Shown here: positions 1 through 13,830 of the stretch, piece by piece | How the letters are laid out: every line of letters begins with the position of its first letter | Position numbering within the stretch: position 1 is the first letter of the stretch | Assembly (NCBI RefSeq): GCF_001522545.3 | Contig: NC_031770.1 | Span: 28,812,856-28,876,855, forward strand | Origin: Parus major | Lineage: Eukaryota; Chordata; Aves; Passeriformes; Paridae | DNA length: 64,000 nucleotides | Direction of reading: 5' to 3' | Translations under genes and position numbers: made by a program | Notes under the pieces: generated by a model | Told to the model about the DNA's origin: nothing | The model's input: the letters and a program-made list of their open reading frames with translations, nothing else | Database searches by the model: none

Positions 1-1245
1 TTTTTTACTTTAGGAGAACAAGTAGCAAGGACCTTTAACCTTAGGAACTGTTGGGTCTGCGGAGGGCCAGGGAGATCTGAAAGCTGGCCATAGGTAGCCA
101 GCCCGGTCGAGCCTAAATGGTGAGTTAGCACCCTGAGTGAAGTCCATAATCGAACAGGATTTTGGGACAAAGAAAGAAGTCCATGGCAGCTTCATTCTTC
201 TGAAAGAAGCATTTATTGCCTAAACAGAACAGGAAGCACATATGTGGGAAAGAGTGTTTGTGACTGAACTTTATCTTTGGGTTTAGATGGTTGGACCCCC
301 AACTGCCCTCCTTATGACTGTTCCAGATATCAAGGCAGATGGAATCAAACGCATGTTAAGATCACTAATGGTAGCTGGGTAAGATGTTCCTTCCATAATT
401 ACCAAAAAGATTTTGAAGGCTGTAAAGCAGTGGGAAAAGATAAGTTTTTTGACCCTTTATTTTTAAGCTGCCCCCGGGATAATTCCACAAGTCCGAATCA
501 TGTTGTCCGAGACTATCAGTGGAAATGGCAACACCGGAATGGAACTCGAACACTTTTCAGTAAGTTCTGGTCCAGATCTAATAAAACAGATCTGGGATGT
601 GATTGCAAGTGGAAACCTCATGTAGGAGCTTGGAAATGTAAATACTGTGATTCTTATAGCAAGGCAACTACTGTAGGTGGCCCACTAGGCCCTGGAAGCA
701 AGCTGTATTTTGACCCACCAGTTGATGACGAAAATTGGAAAGGTCCCTTCGCTAATGGGACCTGGGCTCTAAAGGGGCATTACTAGATTTGTGGCCAAAA
801 TGCTTACCGCAGGCTACCTCCAAACTGGTCAGGAATATGTTATGTGGGGTATATTACACCATTGTTCTTTCTGCTACCACAAGTTCAAGGAAATCAGTTA
901 GGAATCAAAGTATATGATGATCTAATTAGAGAAAAGCGGTCCATTGATACATGCCTGGTTGGAAAGAGCACCCAAAAGTGGGGAAAAGATGAATGGCCAC
1001 CTGAACGAATCATACAACACTATGGACCAGCTACCTGGAACCCAAATGAATTAATATCAGGTGCCAGAGAACCCATTTATAATCTAAACCAGATAATTAG
1101 GTTGCAGGCTGTCTTTGAAATAATAATCAACCAGACAGCTACAGCTCTTGACCTTCTTGCTGACCAGTCTACTCAGATGAGAAATGCAATATTTCAACAT
1201 CGGATGGTATTAGACTACTTATTAGCAGAAGAAGGGGAGGTGTGT
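1..1245 (+). pseudogene. Endogenous retrovirus env remnant (SU and start of TM), broken by stops
   Basis: One reading frame (codons starting at 1, 4, 7...) runs from the window edge to the assembly gap and reads as a retroviral envelope glycoprotein. Visible features are a Cys-rich surface part with a CWVC motif near 49-60, many N-glycosylation sequons (for example NRT, NST, NGT, NQT), a dibasic furin-type site R-E-K-R at 928-939, and a transmembrane-subunit segment that ends in a heptad-like stretch at 1192-1245 resembling the immunosuppressive region. The frame is interrupted by TAG at 91, TGA at 121, TGA at 265 and TAG at 784, so no full Env can be made. The Cys motif that normally follows the last segment is lost in the gap. 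The upstream pol part is outside the window. The layout suggests a gamma-type Env, but I cannot place the family. It is antisense to TTC7A. Confidence 0.85.
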
Positions 1246-2165
1246 NNNNNNNNNNNNNNNNNNNNNNNNNNNNNNNNNNNNNNNNNNNNNNNNNNNNNNN
1301 NNNNNNNNNNNNNNNNNNNNNNNNNNNNNNNNNNNNNNNNNNNNNNNNNNNNNNNNNNNNNNNNNNNNNNNNNNNNNNNNNNNNNNNNNNNNNNNNNNNN
1401 NNNNNNNNNNNNNNNNNNNNNNNNNNNNNNNNNNNNNNNNNNNNNNNNNNNNNNNNNNNNNNNNNNNNNNNNNNNNNNNNNNNNNNNNNNNNNNNNNNNN
1501 NNNNNNNNNNNNNNNNNNNNNNNNNNNNNNNNNNNNNNNNNNNNNNNNNNNNNNNNNNNNNNNNNNNNNNNNNNNNNNNNNNNNNNNNNNNNNNNNNNNN
1601 NNNNNNNNNNNNNNNNNNNNNNNNNNNNNNNNNNNNNNNNNNNNNNNNNNNNNNNNNNNNNNNNNNNNNNNNNNNNNNNNNNNNNNNNNNNNNNNNNNNN
1701 NNNNNNNNNNNNNNNNNNNNNNNNNNNNNNNNNNNNNNNNNNNNNNNNNNNNNNNNNNNNNNNNNNNNNNNNNNNNNNNNNNNNNNNNNNNNNNNNNNNN
1801 NNNNNNNNNNNNNNNNNNNNNNNNNNNNNNNNNNNNNNNNNNNNNNNNNNNNNNNNNNNNNNNNNNNNNNNNNNNNNNNNNNNNNNNNNNNNNNNNNNNN
1901 NNNNNNNNNNNNNNNNNNNNNNNNNNNNNNNNNNNNNNNNNNNNNNNNNNNNNNNNNNNNNNNNNNNNNNNNNNNNNNNNNNNNNNNNNNNNNNNNNNNN
2001 NNNNNNNNNNNNNNNNNNNNNNNNNNNNNNNNNNNNNNNNNNNNNNNNNNNNNNNNNNNNNNNNNNNNNNNNNNNNNNNNNNNNNNNNNNNNNNNNNNNN
2101 NNNNNNNNNNNNNNNNNNNNNNNNNNNNNNNNNNNNNNNNNNNNNNNNNNNNNNNNNNNNNNNNN
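1246..2165. other. Assembly gap (920 N)
   Basis: A run of N replaces the rest of the env TM subunit and probably most of the 3' LTR. The true length may differ from 920. Frames that read through it are meaningless. Confidence 0.99.
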
Positions 2166-2290
2166 AAAAATTTGAGAGACCCCAGGGGAATGCCCCATGG
2201 CCTCTCCCTTTATTCAAATAAAGTAAAAGGACTCCTCTGTCTCCTTTTTGGACATAAACCTCTGGTGTTTGTGGATTAATTTTCCTGACA
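2166..2290 (+). mobile_element. Probable tail of the env-bearing element's 3' LTR (R/U5)
   Basis: Directly after the gap there is an AATAAA polyadenylation signal at 2217-2222. About 65 bases of CT-rich sequence follow and end in TTTTCCTGACA, a possible LTR end with the usual terminal CA at 2289-2290. This is where the 3' LTR of the env-bearing element should lie. The 5' part of the LTR and the other LTR are not visible, so neither the edge nor a target duplication can be confirmed. Confidence 0.45.
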
Positions 2291-4455
2291 AGGACTAAAG
2301 ATCAGAAGCCTGTGACACAAGCTGATGCTCAAACACATAAAACATTCTCCACCCTGCAGCTTCTGGTTTAATTTTTGACAGTAGTCTCCTAATTTGGAAA
2401 GGGAAGACACAGAGAGAGGAACTATTTGATGACAGGAACCAGTGGATTCTCTTTCCTTGTGACTCACAGTGCTCACTCATAGCTCTGCATCACAGGGAAG
2501 TCATTTCACATGGGAGAAATGGGGAAGAGGAAGTTCCCTCATAGCCAATTAACATTCCTGACCTCTTTCTGGGCTTCGTTCCAGGACACCAGGGAAACTT
2601 GCACCTGCATTGCCAGCCCTCAAGTGAGCACAATTAATGTCCTTATGAGGGAGAAAGGACAGGCTAAGAACACTGGTGGTTAAAAAAAACCATGCCAGAA
2701 CTATTGATTTGCTCATAATAAACAAGTAACAATAAAATAATTCCTTCAGGTCAAAACATGGCTTGAGACATCATACATGTTCTTCAAAAAGAGGTGAAAA
2801 AACAAGGAAGGTAAAAAAAGGAAAGAAACCAAACTTAAGCATTTAGAAGAACACTAGTAATCAGCTCACTATCACATTCCTGTTGGCTGAAGTTTGAATA
2901 ACTACTGTTTGGCAAGGAGCTTGTCTGCCTCCTAGATAGAGTTAAGATACCATGAAAACAAGTCACAGCCAATGGGAAAGCTCAAAGGATAAAAAAACCC
3001 CGAAAGTTCAAAAGCAGTGCAGTACCACAATTCCTTAAAATTGGTCAGAAGTTAATGTATGACAATGGAGTCCACAAACTAGTGTGACTTAAAAGTTCAA
3101 ATACACTCCTGATCCAAATACTGAATCAACAAATGGCTTTTAAAATTTTTCTCTCTCAGACCTCCATAAGGCAAATATCCAGAATTGTATCTGTGGTTTC
3201 AGTTGCACTCACTACAAAACCAGTGTAAGACAAACACGTTGGGCTCCTTCTTGGTCAGCATCAGCAAAACATTTAAGATCCTTTAACGTTGTTCAAATTG
3301 CTAAACTTGTACTTTGAGATACCAAAGATCTCAAGTTTTCTTCACTTATATAATTATGACCACAACAAACTTACATACTCCAACCCAAAACTTAGAATGT
3401 CACAGTATTGTCACAGTACAGCTGGTCTGGACTGGACAAAGTAAATCTGACCATAACACAAATCTAATTCAGTAGCCTAGTTCATGTCTGAACATGTCCC
3501 TGGATAAGTCATAGGGGACCTTCAGCCAGACCCATCCAAGCTGAGAAGTAAGCACACCACTGGCCAGGAAGCTGAGCAGGGAGAGAAATATCAGCCAATG
3601 GCTGTCTGGCCCAGAAAATTTGAATTGGGTATTTAAGTGAGTTCTGAATAATAAATGAGGCTGTTTCGTCTCATGAGCACCTGGAGCATGAGTCATGAGT
3701 TTTGTCTCCCCACCCACAGCTGGCACGTTACATTAGCCCGCATAAGCTTCCATTTAATTGCTATCTGTAGTCTGTAGGCATCTACATTTATAGTGGGTTG
3801 GACAGCGGAATGGACAAAAATAGTTTTAAATCAAGCAGTTGTACTTGAGGTCTCAAGCGTAGTTACACAAGAGTGTAATCTGCAGTTGCTTCCAGGGTGG
3901 AGCCATTGTAACAGTTTTCCCCAAAACTACAGAGATTAAGGAGAGCTGAGTGGTGCCTGCTTTGTACCATTAGCTCTGGAATCTCCTCTTCCAACAACAG
4001 CTCATGTAAACACTCATTAGGACAGCAATTATTCTCTCCCCTCAATGCACTGGTGCCAGGTAACCCCATAGCTGCCTACACTCTGATGGTGAAGGTACTT
4101 TCCCACCATGAAGGAAATAAGATTTTAAGCCTGCTTCATACAGGAATTGAGACAAAATTAGCTTTCCACGTTTGGCAGCTGGCATCATGTGAGGAAGCTG
4201 CATTTCTCAGCACTGTAGATCTCACTGCAGCTAGTGGCAAAACAGTACTCTTACCTTGGATATTCAATCAAACAATCACTGCATTTAGCCATCACAAAAA
4301 TGGTTTTGACAGACTACTGATGAAATCTAATGAACTGTTTTCAAACTTTCCAGCAATGAAGCCTCATGCAGAGGAAAAAGAAACATAAAAAGAAAAATTC
4401 TTCTGAGTTTGTGAAAAAAATACACAGTGCAAGTATCTGCAAAATTCCTACTCAC
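2291..4455. other. TTC7A intron sequence with no recognised feature
   Basis: AT-rich sequence between the retroviral tail and the last visible TTC7A exon. I looked on the minus strand for the next TTC7A exon and saw none. Short frames at 3469-3726 (minus) and 4053-4388 (plus) have no recognisable protein motif. Confidence 0.7.
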
Positions 4456-4513
4456 CTCTCCAAAGTCTGAAGTGCTTTCTTGTTTAATTCATCCTGAGTG
4501 CTCTTTAGAGTAG
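4456..4513 (-). CDS. TTC7A: TTC7A exon (last seen in window)
   Basis: 58 bases: two bases finishing the Ala codon, 18 codons, then two bases of an Arg codon; acceptor TCCTACAG, donor GTGAGTAGG. It encodes TLKSTQDELNKKALQTLE. This short exon confirms the A paralogue (TLKS.QDEL..KALQTLER). The next exon, expected to begin with an AQQLAPSD-like stretch, was not found between 1 and 4455 and may lie to the left of the window. Confidence 0.93.
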
Positions 4514-7500
4514 CTGTAGGACAAGATACCATGCCATATAAGAGTTCATTCAATGTTTCAGATTAAAAAAATAAATGTATAGAGTATTTCAAATTGGGAG
4601 TGTAAACACTGTGGAAATCTGTGTGTGAAATGTGCATGTGCTCATTTTGAGCATTTGAATTCTCAAGTTCATTTTTATTAAAGATTATTTTAAGTCCTTT
4701 GTTTGAAATACTTTTTTGAAAAAGCATTTTTTTTATTTACATATGCCACTAAAGGGGGCTGGGAGAAGGGGCCAAACACTAACTAGATATTACATACCAA
4801 GAAGGTAACAGGCCCTCAGCCAGGCTGCTGCAAATGCTAGAAGCAGTAACCTGCAGCACATTCTGACTCAGATACAGACAGCCCCCACCACCATCTTCAT
4901 GTTGGAAGGTGCTGCAGGTTGAACAGGGAACACCAGCAGCTGAACTCACAGCTCTGTGACAAAACAATACCATCTTTGAGACCACAACAGAATTTTTAGG
5001 TTACTTCAGATGTGGCATTAGCCACTAATGCCCTTCTTCCATGCCTCTAATTGCTTGACTAATGGATCCTGCTCAGTATGCACACATATCAATGTATAAA
5101 TTAATTCCTACCTAAAACCAGAAAAGGAAGAGAAGAATCAAGCTCTTGTTATACTTGGGTATCATAAGATATCATCATCAAGATCAACAGGAACATAATA
5201 AGAGCTTAAAGTAACATGTCTTTCTCAGATCCAAAATATCTGGAAACCTAATGATGGTTTTTAGAAGTGCATCGGCTATCTTGTTCTGGTTCTTAGGTTT
5301 TTGGATTTTGCACAGCAGTTGTTTCTTGTTCTGCATATCCTGAAATTGAGAGCTATTGACCAACAGCATAAGGAAGTGATGATGAGCAGTTAATCCATCA
5401 GCAAACATAACCCATGAACATATCTGATTTGATACATCAAGTCAGTGTATGCTCCAAAATAGAAAGTTACTAAGTAGCATATAATAATGCAGCAAATCCA
5501 GTGAAATTCAAGTACTTTAATACTTAAATATACTTTTATACTTAAAAGGGGGTTTTAAGAAAGACAGAGGGTTATTTTTTTACCAGGTCCTATAGTGATA
5601 GGACAAGGAGTAATGGTTTTAAACTAGTAGTTTTAAACTACTTCAATGAGACTTACTTCAAGAAACATGTAATTAAACATTAAGAATAAGGAAGCTACCC
5701 AGCATAAGTTTCTGGAAATATAACTTCCTACAGGAGCTTTTTTCAAACCACAAAGAAAAGGCTTTAATACAACTCCTCAGTGCCTTTGTTACACAGGAGG
5801 AGAAATAATTACTAAAAGGTTATATTAAATAAGAGAGCCTAACTTGGATGGAAGGCGGTACGCTTTAGAAGGCAATTGGTCAAATATCTCTGAAACCTTA
5901 GCTACCATTGAAAATACTGATTAACTGAAAGTCATCTCAACTGGAAAGTTACAGGAATCCCACATATACATACAGATAGATGTATGACTTGTCTGCATAT
6001 GTCAGTAAGAATTGGTATAAATACAATGATAAACAAGACTGACAACATGAGGCAGGATTACATCACAGAAATGCTGTCTTTCAGCATGTTCTAGCTTTGC
6101 TTCCTCACTGTCATATGCTATTTTTAACAATGCTAATGAAAAATGTCTTGCTAGTGCAAATTTGACATTTTCCATGAAAACACAGTTCCATATTCATGAC
6201 CATCATATGTATGCTCTTGAAAGACTTAATCAATTTTATTAAAATATAGGCTGCGAGATGAAAATATCTTCTTCCTATTTCCCTCAAATAACTGAGTGAC
6301 TTGTCCTGTTGCCTTAAGAGCTAGAGATACAATGAGAAGGCAGATATATTCCACTGCTTCAAAACATAAATCAGAGGCTAATCTGAAGATAATCCAAGGC
6401 AGTAGTTGTGAAGACTGCTTGTTTTACATTAAAAAGGACACAATATTGAACTCATCTCTTGAAAATGCAAGAAATTTCCAGAAGTGTTTTCAACTCACAT
6501 TTTGCTGCACCAAAATATCTTTAGAGACAGAGTACAGAACATGCCTCTCCTACTCCATTCCTCAGAAACCACCTTCTTTACATACTGAAGTTTATGAAGA
6601 GATTGTAAGCGGCTAACATAGAAAACCTTCTATCTCTGAAAATTGTCTCTGGGATCTTGTATTGCTTTAGAACAGTTTAAACAATGTCTAGGCAAAATTC
6701 CTTTAAAACTAGGCTGTTAAGCAGAACTCTATCCCTAGTGGACTTAAAATATATTATATATATATATAAATATATATATATATATTTAAGAAAATTCAGG
6801 CTAGGAAGGACATAATTTTTGACATGAACTTTCTAGGGACAACTACTCTGAGGCAGAGAAATGGAGAACAGGAGAAAGCTGCAGTGCCTGTTAGCCTCCG
6901 TAGTGAAAAGCAGTTCTCAGAATGGCTGAACAAGATACGGCTGGCTGAAAATCTACACCAACTTGCGCTACTGAAGAGCACAAGAACATTTTCTCATACA
7001 GATGCCTTGCAGAATTCTGGTGTAAGTTTCAAGGCCTGCATATTCCATGACAATGTAATAGAGCAATTTTAGCTTTGATTCAGGCTTCTTTGCTGGAGGA
7101 AGTTGGTTTGTTTCTATGGAACCTATCCAACAGAAAAGCCATTGTTTGCATGAGGGCAGGACTGCCAAAATTATTAGGAAACACACCAGCTCAGCCATTA
7201 TCCAAAGAAAATGTGTTAGAAGTCTTCTACCTATGTTAGAACTCACAGAATAAACAAAGATTGTTCCCACCTGTGAGCTTGATGAAGGTCAGAGCTAGAA
7301 CTCTCCCAAATACTTCAAGCTCTTCTGACTACGAAGCACCAAATCTGCAGGAACCCCTTGTCCATTCATTCAAGATCCAAGTAAACAGATTAAAATAAAA
7401 CACTTCTTACATTCAGTGGTCTGTTTCTAGTCAACATTGACATGTACCATTGAGGTAGATATTTTTATCTTGTTTACTTCTAAGTAAAATAAACAACATC

Positions 7501-7948
7501 ACAGAAAGATTGAATCTCTGTGGGGTATCAGGATCACACCAGGAACTGAAGTGAGGCATTTCTGACTCCAGTTCTTGAATTGTATTTCTTTGATTTATGA
7601 GTGGGTGACAAAAATATGAAAACAGATGGAAAGTCTGACTTTTTGTTGTGTAAATTAAGCAAAAAAAATGTATTACAAATATTCAAGTAAAGCACACCAA
7701 GGATTGTCAGCTATGCTCAGATTATCCCCCCCTAGTACTGACCTGCATTTCTTCCTTTGCCTAAAAATTTCACTTTTATTTTACCACAGAAGACAGTTCT
7801 CTAACAGTTCCCATTTATCTTACAATCTGAATGTTTTTCATGTCTAACCAGCACTGCAAACAGATTTTCTAAGAAATTCCCATTGCTTGCACTGAAGACT
7901 TTGAACAAATGCTCTCTATATAACACACTTGACAAAAAAGTAACTCAC
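4514..7948. other. TTC7A intron, 3,435 bases
   Basis: Unique-looking AT-rich intron. Apart from the TA-rich simple repeat listed separately, I see no element or coding motif. Confidence 0.8.
6749..6787. repeat. (TA)n simple repeat
   Basis: About 39 bases of nearly pure TA dinucleotides with one interrupting A, within an intron. Confidence 0.9.
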
Positions 7949-8066
7949 CATCAGTAGCTTGAAGGCTGTATGTCAGGCCCAGTGCCAGGTAACCCTTTGC
8001 TAGGGACTCTCCAGCATCCTCACCCAGGTCTATCACCATTTTAGCAAAGTGCTCTCCTTCTTCCAG
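7949..8066 (-). CDS. TTC7A: TTC7A exon (TPR motif)
   Basis: 118 bases: 39 codons plus the first base of an Ala codon, acceptor TTTTGCAG, donor GTGAGTT. It encodes [20 protein letters not shown], then [19 protein letters not shown]. The exon is one of the best for telling TTC7A from TTC7B because of [28 protein letters not shown]. Confidence 0.97.
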
Positions 8067-11000
8067 CTGCAAAAGAGATAGGATGAGACTTACAGACATT
8101 TCCTCTATACTTGCTCCAATAAAATTTACCATTAAGCTTACCTGCAAGTGATCTGAGAGGCAAGGGCTTTCAGTGATCCCAGTGAACACTCATAACAGGA
8201 GAAGGTCAGATTAGCAGACCTTGGTTCACATGCACAGTTTTGAGAAAAGTTTGGGTTTTGCACTCCAAACTCTTTCAAGATGTTTAAGATTCATCAAGGA
8301 CACGATCTTATTTTATAGTTCCCTTCAGGCACACTTCACTCATGCAGCCTTAAATGCAAATGCTGGATCAGCTGGACTACTTATATGCTATCCTACTAGA
8401 GTACTGAAAGGTCAAACAGGTTTTCTCCTTCAAAGGAAGATCATTCAGTTCTGCTATTAAGCCTTAGCAAATTTTACTCTCTTTTAAAACATTACAAGAG
8501 TAAAATAAGAAACCACTAACTTCACTGAAAGCTCTCAGCTGCTGCTTGCCCTTCTTCTGCCACAAGGATGCAGAAATTTCAGAACACAAGTTTTGATCTA
8601 CCACGCTACCTTGGCACTAGCCACTTTCTGCATCTTTTGCAGACATAATTTCCTTAAAAATGTGGTTTATATTATAGATAAATAGTTTTTATATTATATA
8701 TTTTTTATTTTTATATTATAGATAAATAGTATAGCATTTGGAGGAGAAAGCAGTCAATCTCTCAGGATCAGCCTCAAACATGATGAAATATGTAAGCTGG
8801 TCTCTTCTACTGCATCACAGACTGCTCCCCACAGCCTTCCTTTCGACACATATCTATCAGCATTTGTAATGGTAATTTAAACAATATGGTAATAGTAATT
8901 TAAACAAAAAGAATAAGTTAAATATTTTATTACAGAATGGAATGTTTCTCATTTCTAAATTTAAACTCTCATTAACATCACTCACCCATTTTAAGTATAA
9001 AAAAAAGTTTAAGTAGAAAAAAGACCTGTATACTGTATATACTTTGAAAGGTGTAGGTTGGAGACATTGGCAAAACTTATAAGTAATGCCTGAAAGACAG
9101 AGCCTACAGGAAGATCTAATTTCTGTACAAGACAGTATTGCAGATCCTGTCATCCATAATCAGAGTCATCCCTAATCAAGGAGCAGATACCATTACACTA
9201 CGACAAATCCTCCTTTTGGAAACTTTTATGACATCACAACTGGGATGGGACTAACTTTGAGAAAGTATTTTTTACGTTTGAAATCTAGGTAGACACAAGT
9301 ACTGTGGATGTGTGCCCTCTTAATACTCATCTTTGTCAGACTTCAGCACCTTAACATCTAAAATGACTCACCCACAACAATGTGAAATTAAAATGCATCA
9401 TCAGACAAGAAATTTGCCTTCTGCAGTAATCTGTTAATATGTTACCTATGAACAGAATCTACTTGACTTGATGTAGCATCTTGTCAATGTGCCTCCTGGT
9501 CACATCATTTGAAAATATTCAGATGACATTAACTAATGGCTTCATAAAAAAACAACCTGGCATTTATTAGACTATATGAAGCATAAGAAGAAAAATACTT
9601 TAACCATAATTCTGAAGAAAGGCTGAAAAATGCAAGTGAATAAGCAAATCTCCACTGCTTGGATTTCTTCCTCACTGTTACAAAGCTCTGAGGCCATAGA
9701 ATTCAAACTAGAGGTAGAACAATTGTGCACCAATTTCTGAAACCTCAGATCAGTCAGTCCAATGACCAACACGTATGTTACCATCAAACCCTTTCCTGAA
9801 AGCACTATGAAAGCATTAGTGCTGCTCATTGACCTGACAGCTGTGATTGGGGAAGCCACTAACACAGGAACACCTCCTGCAGAATACTTGGACTTTTGAA
9901 CTAAACTGCAAGGCCTGTCTCTGAGGGTATAATCCAAAGCCTTTCAAAACCACTGGAAATAGTCGCATGTACTTCAGTAATGTTCAGATAACACCCTTAA
10001 ACTCTGGTAACATCAGGAAGACTGAGATTTGTTTCAGATTTCTTAACTTGTCAGTAGCACTACCAACTTCCCTGCCATATACTCAAGTGTGTTCTGGACC
10101 AGACCATAGAACAACGGCAAAAGTGGCCTATGACTTGCCACATATAAAAAAAAAAAAAACAACACAAAAAACCCACAAATGAACACAAAAACCCCTCCTA
10201 TACAACTATAACTGAATTCTTCATCTCTCAGAAACTTTTATGTATGACATGAAATCTCTGCAGCATGAAAATTCATTATGCACCTCTTTGACACCATAAA
10301 CAGCTATATTCCCACTGTTTCTTCATTCCTTCTCCCCACACACACTTTCATCCCAGAAGTCTCCATTAGATGAAGAAAAGAGCTATACAAGGAATTCTAA
10401 TGTCTAGAGAACAAGAGTGGGGGTGGGTAGGGTGTATGGAAAAAAAAAATCTATTAAAAGTTTGAAGCTGAAAGGAAGACATGTAAAATTGGAGAGATTT
10501 TGTTCCATTTTTTCTCTGAATGGTCACCAGATGGTAATTTCAGTCTCGAACTGGAAAAACCTATACTGCATAAAAAGCAGTAGTGCACCATTCAGCCTTC
10601 CTGCCAGTTACCCAGGGCCACTTGTCAGTATCAGATTAATCTAATGAATAAATAATTAAAACCATAACTTTTCAGAGTGGCTGAAACAGGATTTCTAGCA
10701 CACTCTTGTAAACATTTATTCATACTAAACACCAATGGCACTTTGACCAGCCACAAAGATTTTTATGAATGCAAACTTGGGTCAGCTGAAGTCTGCTTCG
10801 AAAATAAGTGGCCTCACAAACTCCAGCCCAGCTGGTTCTGTTTATGAGAACATTTACTTTTCCTTCTTACAGCACTCAGAACCTCCCCTGCCAGCCCTAC
10901 TGTGGCAACTATCTGTCCCCTCTTCTCCCATTCTCCTACTCTTCAGTTATTCTGGGCAAGTGTGAAAAGCCAAATCTTTCACTCACATCACCCACTGTCA

Positions 11001-11641
11001 GGTTTCAACTCTCTAGTGCATTAGTCTTGCAGATGGCCTAACCAATTGTGAATCTGGAAAGTACTACCTGAAATAGGAATAACCCCCTTGGGGCACGACT
11101 GGGGTAACCAACTAAACTGCAAGGACTACCAGATTGCAGTCTGGATAAAAGCTTCCTCTCCATACATCCAAGTGAGAGACCAGTAGTGAGCCTGAGTTGT
11201 GATCTGCCAGTAAAGCTGTATCTCTGGAGTCCTTAAGGATATGGGCTGTCTCCAGTCTGTACTGTGGAGATGAGAAAAGGAGGAAGGAAGGCCTACCATG
11301 TTATTCTCTTAGAAGCAACAAAAAACAAAGTCTCAAAGCCATCCCTCCAATCTGGCCCTTACTGTTCTAATATTTTTTCTACATACTTAGCACTAAAAAG
11401 CTGGAGAGAAGGGCAGCATTCCAGGTTGCAGGGTTGCATCCAAGACCTGCACAGAAGAAAGGAAGCACTGGAGGAGAACAACCTCAGAAGAACTTTCTGC
11501 ATTTTGAACTCCTGCTATATAAAGTGTCAGGAGGCACCCGGAACCACTAGCTAAGCAATCCCTCTATCACACCAGAAAGCAAACACCTGGCACCTGGAGA
11601 GAGACAGACTGCCAAACTGTGAACTGACACCAATGAGATGG

Positions 11642-12391
11642 TGTTGTGGGTTAGGTGTCCTTTTTTTTGTTTTGTCCTTCTGGCCTGCCCGGGGAATTTT
11701 TTACCCATTATGTGCTGGGACAACCTAACTACCGGTACTTAAGGGTGCTCACAACGGACAAAGAGTGGCCGGGCCCAGGGGGGGAGGGAAAGGGGGCAGA
11801 AAAAGAGGGTGGGGACAGTTTTTTAGCTGGCTTTCTTCGGCTTCGGGGAAGGACGTTCGTGTGCTGGGTCGCAGAGCTGCTGCGGTGGAGAGAAGGGAAT
11901 TTCACCATCACCCAGACGGAGAGGCTGCTTCTTCTCCTCCCCTCTTTGTTGGCGGCCTCGCACCCCCTGTCCTGCCGGGACGTGTGGCAGTGCCAGCCAC
12001 CGCCGCGGAGCTGCTGATACACCTCAGCCACCGGCCCAGGATCTCAGCTCATCCCTGCTGTTCCAGCCGACTGTTCCTCGGAGCCCTGCAGGAGCGCCGG
12101 GACTGACTGCTCGAGGGAGGTTGGGAAAACAAAGCCTCTCCTCCATCCCGTCTCGGCTGAGAAAACTGTCCCGGGGTCCCTGATTCTGTTTTCTTGTTAT
12201 TGCTGTAGTTATTATTTGTTTGTTTGCCTGGTTATACTAGTAAAGAACTGTTATTCCTATCCCCAGATCTCTGCCTGAAAGCCCCTTGATTTCAAATTTA
12301 TAATAATTTGGAGGGAGGGGGTCTACATTCTTTCATCCCAAGGGAGGCTCCTGCTCTCCCTAGCAGACACCTGTCTTCTAGAACCAAGACA
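11642..12391 (+). mobile_element. Solo LTR, family 1, copy A (GATGG target duplication)
   Basis: A 750-base LTR starting TGTTGTGGGTTAGGTGTCC and ending GAACCAAGACA, flanked on both sides by GATGG (11637-11641 and 12392-12396), a 5-base target duplication. It contains a G-rich stretch after about 140 bases, a GC-rich middle and an AGTAAA polyadenylation-like signal at 12239-12244. It shares its full length with the copies at 15542 and 17296 and most of it with the copy at 27759. No internal retroviral sequence is next to it, so it is a solo LTR left by recombination between two LTRs. The frames of 100-120 codons inside it (both strands) are not genes. It is antisense to TTC7A. Confidence 0.92.
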
Positions 12392-13830
12392 GATGGTAAT
12401 ACCCTGGGGTTGGTTGGGGTTTTTTCCCCTCTTTCACTTCCTCCTTCATAGCTGATAGAAAAAGAACAGCTGCTTGCTGTGCTATCCTGAGGGATGTTTC
12501 CCCTGGTACAGAGTGGCTGTTCCAGCCACCACTGTTATTTGGCCACAGGTTCTAGTGTGTGTCAAGCCAAGGAGGCATACTGACAAGGGAGTGGAGAACA
12601 GCAGGTGTTGTCCCCTGGCCTAAGGCCACCCAGCTGGTGTCCAACTGCCACCCAGATTGTTTTTAGAAAAGCTCAAGCCCTACCCCACTGAATCAACAGC
12701 TTGCAGGACTAAGTAGGAATTCCTCTTCTCACCAGCACACATTTAGAGTAACTAAGGACAAACAAGTTAATGATGTACAGCAAGATGAAAACAGCACTTT
12801 GTTATGTCAAAAAAGAGGAGCATACCAAAGAAGAGGAAGGAAATACATCAAGTGACACTGGACTTGGGAAAACAGACGAAGTTAATGAAGCAGGTGAATT
12901 TGGACACCAGTGACACTGAACAATACATAAGCACTTAAGAGATCAAAATCCTAAAGAATGGGTATTTATACAAAATTACACAATGTTTACTAGTTGGATC
13001 GACCGCTTACCTTTTTCTTTACACTAGGTTGTAGCTATAGAGACTAATTCAAATAGAAGAATATAAATATTGTGAAATGAGAGTGGTAAGAAGAAAATTG
13101 CATAGGAAGAAAGTGTTCTATAAGGTATAGTCTAATGAAAACGTTTTATCCTACAGCTGTTTACAGCATACAAAGCCAATCATGTTATGTATGTCCGAAA
13201 AAAAAAATCCTGTGCTTTCTATTGCTGCTCTAGTCAGCATTTGCTCTCTGTGTCACCACTGTTAAGCCTACCAATTTAGTCTGTGTAAACTCAGCCCCCA
13301 GCATGTAAGGAAACCCAGGCCTCCACTGAAGCTAGAGTGGTTTGTTTACAAAGGTGATGTACAGCAGACAAAATTCTTGTTAATTTTTAATATCTAATGT
13401 CTAAAACTCATGAGATTGCTCCAGAACAGCAGTGGTGATGTAATCAAGAATATCTTTTATAAAAGACAGAAAAAATACTTAGTAGCTCTTTGCTCTTCCC
13501 TTTCTCAGCAGCCTCTCACTCTGATGATGCTGATCCTCTCAGACATCCATCAGCAGGCAGAGTAACTCCAGTAATAGGATTAGAATTTATCTTTTAATAT
13601 TATTCATACTGCACTATGACCTAAGCATTTCCACGTGACTACAGGGCTCCTAAGTGCCTGGGTACAAGCACATGTACAGCATTTATTATCTGCAGTGGCA
13701 GGGTCAACAACAGACAGAAGGGGAGAGAAGCACTCTCTGATTAAGTGGTCTGTGAAAGTAATGTATGGTAAGCTGGTGCCTCAGAAGTATGTAGCTCTAG
13801 ATCTACATCATGCCAACCCCCCTGATACGC

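Noticed and set aside
1215..2279. Long frames of 327-443 codons across the gap
   Set aside because: They are runs of N read as codons.
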